NCBI RefSeq assembly: GCF_964275005.1
Contig: NC_092700.1
Span: 23,669,674 to 23,733,673, forward strand
Reading direction: 5' to 3'
DNA from: Diadema setosum
Taxonomy: Eukaryota; Echinodermata; Echinoidea; Diadematoida; Diadematidae
Length of the DNA: 64,000 nucleotides
Part shown: positions 10,349 to 21,595 of the stretch, piece by piece
Layout: the number at the start of each line of letters is the position of its first letter
How positions within the stretch are numbered: position 1 is the first letter of the stretch
The notes under the pieces: generated by a model
What the model saw: the letters and a program-made list of their open reading frames with translations, nothing else
The model's database searches: none
Told to the model about the DNA's origin: nothing
Translations under genes and position numbers: made by a program

Positions 10349-11690
10349 ATGCCTCCGCCACGAAGTGGTGCCGGAGGCATTATGTTTTCGGGTTGTCCGT
10401 CCGTCCGTACGTACGTCCGTACGTACGTCTGTACGTCCGTCCGCTTTCGTTTACACGATAACTTGAGTAATATTTACTGGAATTTTACCAAACTTGGTCC
10501 AAGTATGAAGTATGATGGGGCAACGATTTGATAAGATTTTGGGTGAAATCGGCTAAAGGTCAAAGGTCAAAGGTCAAGGTCAAATCATGAAATTGTATCC
10601 GTTTACGCGATAACTCAAGACTGTATGGAGCAAATTTCACCAAACTTTGTTGGAGGATGATGTATGATGGGACAATTACTTGATTAGTTTTTCAGTGAAA
10701 TCGGACAGAGGTCAAAGGTCAAAGATCAAGGTCAAATCCTAAAATTTATCTGTTTATGTGATAACTCAAAACTGGATGAAGCAGCTTTCACCAAACTTGG
10801 TCCAAGGATGATGTATGATGGGACAATTAGTTGAGTAGATTCTAGTGACATTGACAAGAGGTCAAAGGTCAAAAGGTCAAGGTCAAATGCTAAAAATTGC
10901 TATTTCCCCCATATCTATGCAATGCCCACAGTTATTTTCTTGAAACTTAGTGTAGACATGTACTACTGCGTAAGGATTCTCCAGAGAGAGTTTCATGTCA
11001 TAAGGTCAAAGGTCAAAAGGTCAAAGGTTAGGTGAAAATGTTGCAATATCACTTTTCTCGCAAATGGTTCAATGTATCTTCATGGAGCATGGTACATATG
11101 CATGTACTGACTAGCAGGGATTATCTAGGGAATTTAGGGGTCATGGGTCAATAGTCAGGGTTCAAAGGTCAAGGTCAACTCCTCAAAATGTTACTACTGT
11201 ATTTCCCTCATACATGCATACTAGTATATGCAATGATTGCATTATTAGTTTTAAAAGTGTTTAATATATGTACATGTATTACTTGATGGAGATTCTCTTG
11301 GAAATTTCCAGCCAGAAGGTCAAAGGTCAAAGGTTAAGGGTCAAAGGTCAGGTTTAAATGAAAAAAAAATATTTTGTACTGTAATTACACTCTTTCTTCA
11401 TACCTTGAAAATTATACTCAATGCATAAACTTATAATAAGGTCGGTCAGAAGTCAAGTAAAAATTTTCAATTCCCCAAATATGTGTACCTGCACTCTTTA
11501 ATAGACAATTATAGCAAACCCAGTTCGTGGAAAGTGAACATTCAAGATATTTCTGACAAACCTGTTATTTCGATATTTTGCCAGTTATGTGAAACTGTCA
11601 TCACACATTGTCAAGACATTGTACTATACACCTATTGGGAGAATCATGCATTATGGCGGAGGCATCAGTCGCCGTAGCGACATTTCTAGT
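10349..11690 (+). mobile_element. Helitron-like non-autonomous element, near-complete copy
   Basis: The left end is an imperfect hairpin, ATGCCTCCGCCAC then GTGGTGCCGGAGGCAT (10349-10380), followed by CCGTCCGTACGTACG repeats. The interior is four or so loosely repeated ~150-bp units with (A)AGGTCAAAGGTCA blocks. The right end is GGCGGAGGCAT (11655-11665, inverted to the left end), hairpin GTCGCCGTAGCGAC (11668-11681) and CTAG (11686-11689). Subterminal inverted repeats and a hairpin near CTAG favour Helitron/Helentron. The exact left boundary is uncertain. Confidence 0.7.
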
Positions 11691-12064
11691 TTTAAATCAT
11701 GCTTTGGAAATAATGATCATAACTATGAGCTTCCTGTCTCAGACTTCAAATGTCTACAACTTATGCTTGCAAATTCTTGCTTCAGGTATGAATGGATGAC
11801 AGCCCCAGTTTTTCCATTGTTTCATTTCTGTCTTTTATTTTTTAAGATTTGTTTTTCAGTCGATGCTACTATGCAAAAAATAGTACACATGACAAAGGGC
11901 CTTTGATAGACTTATCAACCTGAAAATGAATTTTGAACAGTCGGAAACACATGAGGCAAAGTGGAGTCTGTTGTGGATTGTTGAAAAGTTCTGGGGGTTG
12001 ATAGTTTATTAATGACAGACCAAGAAACGTGCATTATTTGTTTTTTATAAAATGTTGACATGAT

Positions 12065-12625
12065 TTCAAGGAAACCCAAAGAGCAATGTGGATTGAGTGA
12101 AAGCAGCAACATTAGTAGAACACATCAGTGAAAGTTTGAGGAAAATTGGACAATCAATGCAAAAGATATGAATTTTTAAAGTTTTGGTGTTGGAACCACT
12201 GGATGAGGAGACTACTAGAGGTTATGACGTATGTATAGACAGCAATACAAAGAAAATATAAAGGGAATTTCACAAAAACTCACTTCTCTGATATAATAAA
12301 AGAGCACTTGACTAACTGCTTTCAGAAAGCAGGGGAACAATTGCTACCCTTGACATATGTCAGTATCAAGTTGATGGAATGTGTAATTTTCATGAAAAAT
12401 GAATTTTTATGGAATTCCCTTTATATTTTCTTTATGTTGTTGCCCATGCATATGTCATAACCTCCTTTGGTGTCCTCATCCAGCAGTTCGAACACCAAAA
12501 CTTTTGAAATTCATAATTTTTGCTTCGATTGTCCGATTTTCCTCAAACTTTCAGTGATGTGTTCTACTAATATTGCTGCTTTCACTCAGTCCACATTGCT
12601 CTTTGGATTCGGGTTCCCTGTAAAT
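12065..12625. mobile_element. Fold-back MITE, family B, copy 1
   Basis: The left arm GAGCAATGTGGATTGAGTGA with AAAGCAGCAACATTAG returns inverted on the right as TAATATTGCTGCTTTCACTC. The arms span nearly the whole element. The ends are worn (GGAAACCC, GGGTTCCCTG), so the TTAA flanks are lost. It is the same family as 13449-14019. Confidence 0.75.
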
Positions 12626-13448
12626 TCCACAGCAGCCACTTTAGCAAGATTCCCAGGGTCAGCAGTAGCAGCGAGCTGAATGAATTGTACACAGAAACCA
12701 CTGCAATGCATTTACAATACACAGGCAATGCAGCTAGGCACAGGCGAACAGTTGTCGATATCATTCATTTGCATACTGATACCTGGTGAAAAGTAACTTA
12801 TGGTCTTGAGGCAAAATAAAGGGCTAGTCACATGATTGCTCAGCCAATATTTGACTGGTATCCTTATCACCATGATACCTGTAAAAATTAATGGTTATTT
12901 TTCATGTACAGTGACTGCTGTGTTCCACAGTAACAAAAACAAACTTTTCACTAGCAAGTCCAAGGGGATGGAAAGTGAGATGTGCACTTGGTGTTGCATT
13001 GAAGTTCAGATCAAAGTGATATCAGAAAATCAAACTCTTTGAAATTCAAAGTCTTTGAATATTGCATTTTGATTGGCTGCTACCTGACTTTTTTCTTTTT
13101 CTGGCGTATGCTTGATTGCATTTTTTGTTTTTTTAAATGCAACAGGGTTCTGATACGTGTCAGGACTGCCATGTGTTTCAGTGTGTTGCCTGATGCATGT
13201 CTGCATTAAAGGTGCTGTATGTGTTGTTATCTTTTTCTTTTGTTTTGTTTCTTCTTCTTTTTTGTGGTACATGGGTTTCTACAGCTTGTGGCTGTGGTAC
13301 TCGCCCATGTGAACATGGACATTTGGCATGTGTTTGTTTTGCCAAAGCTCCGAAATTGAGGAGTCTTAATTAAATATTGTTTTTTTCATAGACCTTGAAA
13401 TGGCTCGGGGCCAGTTTTCATGTTCTCATATATATAGATGTTGTATAT

Positions 13449-14019
13449 TTAAAGGGAAGATAAACCCCAAGAGCAATGTGGATTGAGTGAAAGCAGCAAC
13501 ATTAGTACAGTAGAACACATCAGTGAAAGTTTGAAGAAAATCGGACAATCGATGCAAAAGTTATGAATTTTTAAAGTTTTGGTGTTGGAACCGCTGGACG
13601 AGGAGACTACTAGAGGTTATGACGTATGAGTGGACAACAATACCAAGAAAATATAAAGAAAATTCTACAAAAATCCATTTTTCATGAAAATTACAAATTC
13701 CATCAACTTGATATTGACATATGTTAGGGGTAGCAATTATTCCCCCTGCTTTCTGAAAGAAGTTGGTCCATTGCTCTTTCATAATTCTAGAAAAGTGAAT
13801 TTTTGTTGAATTTCCTTTATATTTTCTTTGTATTGCTGTCCACTCATACGTCATATCCTGTAGTAGTCTCCTCATCCAGCGGTTTCAACACCAAAACTTT
13901 AAAAATTCATAACTTTTGCATCGATTGTCCGATTTTCCTCAAACTTTCACTGATGTGTTCTTCTAATGTTGCTGCTTTCACTCAATCCACATTGCTTTTT
14001 GGGTTTACCTTCCCTTTAA
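13449..14019. mobile_element. Fold-back TTAA MITE, family B, copy 2
   Basis: Bounded by TTAA (13449-13452 and 14016-14019) with ends AAAGGGAAGATAAACCC and GGGTTTACCTTCCCTTT. Both arms of about 230 bp are inverted copies, so the 571-bp unit can form one long hairpin. It has no coding capacity. TTAA suggests piggyBac-type mobilisation (inference). Confidence 0.8.
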
Positions 14020-14574
14020 TGCATAGTCAAATTTTCTGCAAACTTGGAGGTATTATTGGCATTGTGATGAAGTGGATTCTACAAAATTGACTCATGCCCC
14101 CCTGTAGCCCTTGGAAGCCACCCCCTCCCCTAAGTTTGCAATGTTCTTCTTTAGGTAAAAGCTTGCAAGAATGTGTGGAAGGTGAACTTGTGATACTCCA
14201 GTGAGGGCTAGACCTACTGGGTCAAATGTTCCTTTTGAATTTTCCTTTGCTGGTAACCTTTGTTTGTGGGGGTCACATGAATGATTTGCATTAAACACTG
14301 TGCAGTATTATTACAGATGAAGACTTCTTCAAACTTACCTCTATCTTCTTGTAGCTTCCACATGCTGAAAAAAACAGAGCTTCACGGTCCATATTTACTA
14401 GAATTGTGACCATACTGCTATGACTAGCATGGTACATGGAAAACTGTCTGCTTTCATTCAAAGTTTGGAGTTTCCCTGGCTATATGTTGTGTTTCTGCTG
14501 CTGAGTGAGAAATTGGGAAGCTTTATCATGTTAAAAATCCAAGAAGCAGTTCCATTTGTGTCAGAAGTTTACCA

Positions 14575-14998
14575 TACTGTATGTCCCAAAAAAAAATTAC
14601 AATGGGACCCTCCGTAATGATATCTTTAAAAATAGTGAATCAATCGAAATACAAATTCAGGGTGTGAAACTATAACTCATTGCCCACGTCTTACAGAAAA
14701 CCCCATTCGATTTGCTTCAGTGGCCAAACAGAAATGAGGAATTTTGTAGAGGATGTCAAGAATCTCTTCCCTCCAAGTTCTGTCCATTGTATTCACACAC
14801 AAAGCATCGAAGTGCTAAACTTGGAAGAATCAGACTCATGACATGCTTTACAACTTTTCATATTTCTGTGTGATCGCTTAACCAAATTGAATAGGGTTTT
14901 CTGCAAAATAGAGCTAAGATGTTATTTAGACAGTTCAATCATATTGGATTTTATCAGTGCGAAAATTTGATTGTAATTTTTTTGGGGGACATACTGTA
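14575..14998. mobile_element. TA-flanked MITE with GTATGTCCC ends
   Basis: TACTGTATGTCCCAAAAAAA at 14575 and TTTTTTTGGGGGACATACTG ending near 14998 are inverted. TA flanks and an AT-rich interior fit a Tc1/mariner-type MITE. No reading frame of note is inside. Confidence 0.7.
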
Positions 14999-15165
14999 CA
15001 GTAGTTTCTGGACAGACCTAGTGCCTTATAAATCTCATTGCTAACCAAGTTAGTGAGAACTTGTGTGCATGGATAGTAAAGAAAGCATTATGCATGTGAT
15101 TGTTGCTCTATCTGGGTATGTATTTTTTTGTTCTTTTTGTCTCTCAATCATAAGTTGCCCTGTTC

Positions 15166-15258
15166 TTAACCTGTTGAGGACGAGTCATGAGTATGCTTGG
15201 CCAGGTGTCGATTAGAAATGCGTGTTGTAGCAAAATCAAACTGTCCTCAACGGATTAA
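15166..15258. mobile_element. Tiny TTAA MITE, copy 1
   Basis: 93 bp from TTAACCTGTTGAGGACGAG to GTCCTCAACGGATTAA. The inverted ends and TTAA flanks are clear. The core GCGTGTTGTAGCAAAATCA is shared with the copy at 15797. Confidence 0.75.
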
Positions 15259-15560
15259 GATATTTAACTGATTCACACGCCAATGTGCAGCAAGCAGGGA
15301 GATGAATATGCCTTTTTGTCACATTACATTTGTATTCTCTATCTTGCATTGAACTTTACAAATTTATGCAGAGAAATGTCCTTGGTGAGAGAAAAATGTT
15401 TCCATAATACAATTTAATTAAGAAGTTCAATCAATGGAGTAGAGTGTGGTGACAGTCAACAATGCGTGCAAATGTGTGTAAACATTCATGTCGCTATTGG
15501 CTTCATTAGTTTTCTATTGCCCATATTTTATCATGAAAAGGCAGCACATCCAAAAACTGC

Positions 15561-15693
15561 TATGCAAAATCTTTGCAAGCATGAAAAACATAGTTAACTT
15601 CCCTTTCTGAAAGATGAGATTAGCCTGACTGCAAAATCTTTGCAAGCATGAAAAATATAGTTCACTTCCCTGAAAGATGAGATTAGCCTGACG
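15561..15693. repeat. Two-copy direct repeat of ~65 bp
   Basis: CTGCAAAATCTTTGCAAGCA... and GATGAGATTAGCCTGAC occur twice in a row with few differences, the second copy missing a few bases. It is a local tandem duplication. Confidence 0.8.
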
Positions 15694-15796
15694 TGTGCAT
15701 CTCTTACACTGCAAGTTTTTTCCTGATGTGAGCTCCATAGAAATAACCAGATTTTTTTCTTAATTTGTTTTGTTACGTAATATTTTGTTCGTGTGG

Positions 15797-15889
15797 TTAA
15801 CTCATTGAAGACTAGTCCCGAGTATACTCCAGCAGGTGTCTGTGAGACATGCGTGTTGTAGCAAAATCAGCCTGTCATTAACGAGTTAA
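15797..15889. mobile_element. Tiny TTAA MITE, copy 2
   Basis: It begins TTAACTCATTGAAGACTAG and ends TGTCATTAACGAGTTAA, with the same GCGTGTTGTAGCAAAATCA core as 15166-15258. The TTAA flanks are intact. Confidence 0.75.
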
Positions 15890-16633
15890 AGGAGGGGAAA
15901 TGCAGCTATGTGAGAAATGAAAATTGGACGGGATTTGTTTGTGTTTTTTACCTGATTTCCTGAGCAGAATTGAGGGTTCATTTGTCACACTACACAAATA
16001 TTGTATAAGTGTTGTGTAAGGGACCTTTGTATATCCCATTTGTACAATTGTGCATCAAACTCCAAGAAGAAGAATGTAAAATAAACTTGTACTTTCTACA
16101 TTTTGGATGTCCTTGCCCTTTCCTTGTTCTTTCTTGCTTTGTTTTGCTGGCTTGTGGAAGTGATAGAGAATATGACTGGTTGAGATACAGGAATATATTT
16201 TAGGCAACAACTTGTAGAAAGATACATACACGTAATATCTCACGTTAGACAATATACACCTGTGTAAGTGCAACATGTAATCATGCTTTGATACTTGTAG
16301 TAAAAGGAGTACTCTAATTTGCAGAGATACGCTGATTTTTGACATGTTCTCAACAAACAACTCTAGTATATCTCTTCAAATCCCTATGAATAGCTATTGA
16401 ATGCAAACAATGTCAAACATGTTAGAAGAACTATTGTAGTATCAGCAATGCATGTGAACGTATCTTCAAATTTCCTAATTCATTGGGCATTCGTTGGGCA
16501 TTGGCTCTATGTGACGGGCCTTAAGGGTGTACTGTATAGTACATGTTTGATGCCTTTGAATACCCTTGGATTTGTTTGTGCGTTAGATATTTACTGTATA
16601 TCAACATAGAGCTCATGAGTTTTCTTTCAACTA

Positions 16634-16818
16634 GTGGACTCCCGTTATAACAAAGTCCTCGAGACCGGCAGATTTCTTTCGTTATATCGAAATTTTGTTA
16701 TAATCAAACAAATAAACAATACAAAAATATAGAGCCAATAATTTTACGACCTGGATTTTTATTTCGTTGTAGCTGGAATTTCGTTTTAGCAATGTTCGTT
16801 GTAACGGGAGTGCACTGT
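16634..16818. mobile_element. Mariner-type MITE with CTCCCGTTATAAC ends
   Basis: AGTGGACTCCCGTTATAAC on the left and GTTGTAACGGGAGTGCACTG on the right are inverted, with TA next to each. The interior repeats TTCGTTATA-like words. The ends resemble known mariner-type MITEs. Confidence 0.72.
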
Positions 16819-16949
16819 ACATGCACCACATAGGTCAAACATATTAAGAACTACATTTTATTTTAGTATTACTTACAAATGTAAGCGTATCTTCAGATTT
16901 TCAAATTCATTGGGCTTTTGTTGGGCATGTGCTCTGTTGTGGCAGGGCC

Positions 16950-17380
16950 TTAAAGGTACTAGCCCACATTTGCAAACCCACGAAAATCAAAACTGCATAA
17001 AACAGGTCCAATATGACTTCAAGTACAAGTTATAACAGTAACATACCTCACCTGTCGCTCTTTGTCTATACCATTCGATAAAAGAGAGAAAATCATCGTT
17101 TTAAAATCAATTTTCAAACCGGGTCAACCCGACCCAAATCGAATTACGAGCGCGGGCTATAGCTACGTACATTGTACATGTAACACGTACGTGGACCGGA
17201 GCTAGCGAGCGTTATACGTACGCATACGGATTACGGTGCATTTTCATTTATTTCTATGAAAGTAATGGAATATAAATTGGAATGAAATTTTGCACAGGTG
17301 TTACTGCAATCATACCCAAACTCCATACTAACTATGAGACCAATTGCTGCAGGTTTACAAATGTGGGCTAATACCTTTAA
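16950..17380. mobile_element. TTAA MITE with TAGCCCACATTTG ends
   Basis: TTAAAGGTACTAGCCCACAT (16950) is inverted at the right as ATGTGGGCTAATACCTTTAA (17361-17380), a TIR of about 30 bp with TTAA at both sides. Inside are GACCCGACC and an unusual ACGTAC-rich patch near 17170-17220. Confidence 0.8.
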
Positions 17381-17465
17381 GTCTATGCAGTATGTATAGG
17401 GCAGTCTTCTAGTATTCAATATACCCACCAAAGAATGGTTTCCCTCTCTGTCCATCATATTCTAC

Positions 17466-17500
17466 TTCTCTCTCCCTCTCTCTCTCTCTCTCTCTCCTCT
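17466..17500. repeat. (CT)n microsatellite
   Basis: A nearly pure CT run with one CCC interruption. Confidence 0.9.
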
Positions 17501-19118
17501 TTGACTGGCAGACTACACACACAGACGCGTATACCCTGTACCTCTGATTTCTTCTCAATCTATTCAACACAAACATAACGTGCACATATTTCAAGGCCTA
17601 AGTCTGTATAATTATGTATGATCTACGTATGTATGTATGTATGTATGTACATTATGTCGTATGCATTTATATCCATTAGTTGTTGTTTTTTTATTTATTC
17701 ATACTTGAACGCATCCCACTTCTGTTCAGCACTCCACATTATTAACATTTTTTTTCCTTTTTCTTTACTTTCAAGATTTCTCTTTATAACTCTCTCACTC
17801 TTTAACTCTGTTTCACCCTTACGCATCTTTTCTTTCTTTCTTTTTTCATTCAGTAAACAATACACATAACTGTATGGAATACAGTGTGCATGTTCAATGA
17901 AGTCCATGCAACTATGAGCGTGTGGCTATTACTTTCAGGAATGTACAGGAATGATATGAATTATTCCCGCACACGTATATTTATTCAAAAGTGTAGATTG
18001 AAGTAGAAAATGCAGCCGTTTCTCTCATATTATAAGACTGGCGTGATTGTATAACTCTTTTTAAGTCGTCATCAATACAGGTAAATAGCTGATTGTGCAT
18101 CAGATATACCACAAGATCCAAAATTTAACGAGCAATGTTCCAGGGCCTCATTTTATCAAAAGATATAGTCGATTATAAATTTCCCTACTACACAGGTTGC
18201 CATAGACTTATCATAGAAATCAACTATATAATCAATTGTAACTCTTCATAAAACAGGGTCCAGAGATCGCAGTAAAAATTGGTATCCCAAGAAGGGGGCA
18301 TTCTAGATTTTTTTTTTTCCTTCTTTAAATGATTTCACCTTGTGTACTTAAATTGATTGTGTCCTATACAGATTTGTGGAATTTATCATTCTAGAGCAGA
18401 TAAACCAAGACCATGTCTTCATTTTCTCACAATCAAGACATTCCAATGGACCGCTTCTACAATGTACTAAAATGTGTGCATGCTTTGTTCACAAAATGTT
18501 GCCTTAGCAACCACAAAGCTTAACAGAGGCTTGCCCTGCCTAGCAACAACTGATGAATGATGCGTGAATTCCTGCCTCAGAAAATTGATTGGAGGGAGCA
18601 GGAGAAAGAATGTGGCTTGTTCGTAGGCTGTTGGAAACGAACATGAAGTTTTGTACATTACAGAAACGGTCTATTACAAGTTGCGGAATGCGGTTAAAGA
18701 ACCTATGCACATAAACCACATGTTGACTTTATAAATGCATGTCGATTATGATACCCCGATCATCACTCTTGTGGCTAAAAGAATAGACATAGGCCTAATA
18801 TATATGCGATATGTTTCATAATTTTCTGCTGTTTATCTTTAGATATTTTAACAACAGAAAAGAGCAATTTTCAAACCAGTCTTCTCTCGAATATGTTATC
18901 TTTTAATCAGATCTTGATTGCTAATGTGATCAACAAAAGAAATTGGAATGCACCCTATCCTAGATTGAACACGATGTGCATGTCTCCGTGCAATGTCTTT
19001 TGTTAATCAAATCAATGTTATGAACTCACGCAAGTCATGCTCAGTTTATTGGATGGCGCATTCCAATATCGTCTGTTAATTAAACATCAAACAAAGTCCT
19101 TTTTCTATGGGTTTGTGC
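17501..19118. other. Intergenic, no gene seen
   Basis: AT-rich, with a short ATGT run at 17626-17648. A ~119-bp MITE-like unit is at 18143-18261 (GGGCCTCATTTTATCAAAAG versus inverted CTTCATAAAACAGGGTCC). No supported exon was found on either strand. Confidence 0.55.
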
Positions 19119-19586
19119 TTAAAGGGGCATTCCAAACGATTTTCATAATTTCACATCATGTAGTACATAAATCAACAGCTCCATGTGTAGATTTGTGGAA
19201 TTTATTGTGGTCCTTGAGCAGAGAAAAAATACTTTGAAAAACCTGAAACAAATTACACTGAACAATGATGATGACATAGGAGCCTCACATATTTCAGAAA
19301 TGTAGCAGTGTAATTCCCATTACAATACTGCCAGTTTGCAAGTTCACCTGTGGATAATGTATGCATGCCTTCTTCTTTTGTTCTGCTTCCTTGAGCCCCA
19401 ACTTGTGCATTCCTTTAGTAAGGCTGTCATGTCATCATCCTTGTTCATAGTGATTTGTTATAAATTTTGAAAACATTCTTTTTCCTCATCCCAATCACTA
19501 TAAATTCTGAAACTCTGTACCCGGTATAACCAATTTATAGTTGTTCATATGTAAAAGTCTGAAAATCATCTGGAGGTCTCCTTTAA
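19119..19586. mobile_element. TTAA MITE, family C, copy 1
   Basis: It runs from TTAAAGGGGCATTCCAAACG to GAGGTCTCCTTTAA, with imperfect inverted ends extending into GATTTTCA/TGAAAATC. About 470 bp. The interior, including TTCTGCTTCCTTGAGCCCC, recurs at 36984-37446. Confidence 0.8.
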
Positions 19587-21595
19587 GCACTCTTAGAGTG
19601 TCTGTGACGTCGGTAATACATGTACTTCTAAGCACAAACATGAACCTAACGGTCTGTCGGTGTTCAGTTTAAGGTGCGAATTCCCACTTATTTCTTGTCG
19701 ATTGTTTTGCAAACATGTACGCTCTGTCAGCCTGAAAGACATAGTGCACTCTGTCTTGAGAGGCACAGTTTGCAATACTAATGGGTGGCGGAAACGGGGG
19801 CATGGGCTGCACCCCCTCCCCCATACCATTTTGGGGCTAACAAACGATGAAAATACATAGGCCCGCTGGCATATCTAAAAGGAAATGCGTTTATGTCTGT
19901 GTTATATCCACAAAAAAGTGTAAACTCCTCCAAGCCTGTGATTTTCTGGGAGCTGCATTTTCCCTTGACCCTACCATAAGCAGGAAGACGGTCCCTACCC
20001 CTACTTTACTCCACCCTACTGACCCCACCCTACTCCACCCCACCCTACCCAACCCCTACCCTCCCCTCCCCCCACCCTACCTTACCCCCCCCCAAAAAAA
20101 AAAAAATAATAATAAAATAATAATAATAATAATAATAATAAATAATAATAAATAATAAAAAGATAAAAAAACAGCGCGATTAACACTGCCAGCCGCCTGT
20201 AATGAGTGAACCACATACCGTATAATAATATCGTGATTGAATTCACATTAATATGCAGTATATCTTTGCGTGATATACGCAGAAAGGCTGTACATTTCAT
20301 GGCTGCAAACTCGTATAACTTTGCATATTCAGTCTATAGTACTGCACTTAACATCTAAGAATATTCTATTGATAATAGTTCGTTTTTTTATATTATTTAC
20401 AAGTACAGATACAGTATCAACCTGTGCCACACTGATTCTTGTTGGCGGTAAAACGTTAATTGCAATGTTGCCATTGACAGTATAATTGATTTCACAATAT
20501 ACATCATGCAGAATAACAAAGAAAGAAGGAGATAAAACAGGAAGGAGAGATAGATAGATACATAGATAGATAGATAGATAGTAGAGGGGTGGGGATATCT
20601 AGCAGTTGGTTCCGTGAGTTCAATGAGTATTGTTCTGTGCACTTCACATGAAGATCTTAAAAATACAGCTTTAGCAAGCAAGCCCTCTTGTGCTAACTGC
20701 AACCCTTTTTTTCTTTTCCCTTTTCAATCACTAAAGAAGGAATCCTATTTTTGGAAGATGTTCAGTTTTGTAAGGTATAGTCATGTCTTGTGGGGATGGT
20801 AATATCTGCAACATAACCTTGTAATAGTCAAACAAGTGAAGACTGACATTTTTGTTTTGAATGGCTCGGATGCCTGCTAGTTGTCATCAAAACTTGCAAT
20901 GGATTTGCACCCAGGTCTACACAATACCCATTTAGATAAAGGAATAATAGATGCATTAGATATTTCAATTTCTCATTGGAATAATGACTGAAGGAGAGGT
21001 CAATTTCAAATTATGATAAGAAATGTCCTTCCAAAAAAGTTCTGTTACTACGTTTCATCTTCAAACTTAAAACCTAGCTGAAGTGGAAGGAAAGTTCCAG
21101 GTCAGTTCTATCTATTAAGTCAGAGAAAAAGAGGGATAACAGAAAGCGAAAAACATTTATTCGAAAGAGTAGAGATGTCTAGAAAGTCTCCGTACGGGTT
21201 GCTAATAAAACGCAAACGCTTGTCTTGAGCACGTATAATCCTCTCTGCAGTATTCCACGCAATTATAAAACATATATCACTCTCTGATTTCCTAAACCAC
21301 AAGTTATCAGCAGTACCAGCGAGTCCGGGTTGAATCCGTTAAATACATACATAGTTTGATTCTTTCGTGTGCTCCAAATCGCTATAAACCACCAGTTGTA
21401 TAATTATATTTTTAAGACATATCTAATGTATTACTTCACTCCTTACATATCATGGTGTCCCATCGCGTAGATTGGTTGGCACGTCCTTTTACGCTATACG
21501 ACGAACATGAGTTGAAATTCAACATTCATAATGGCCTTGTGGTGACACCATCCATTGTTCTTTGAGTAGCATGCAAGAAACAGCACACTGGGGCT
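19587..21595. other. Intergenic, simple repeats only
   Basis: Contains a CCCTACCC-rich patch (19985-20090), an (AAT)n run (20100-20160) and a GATA run (20549-20582). No exon is supported. TTTATT at 21156-21161 is AATAAA on the minus strand and may serve the CABIT/SAM gene, 435 bp beyond its stop. Confidence 0.5.
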
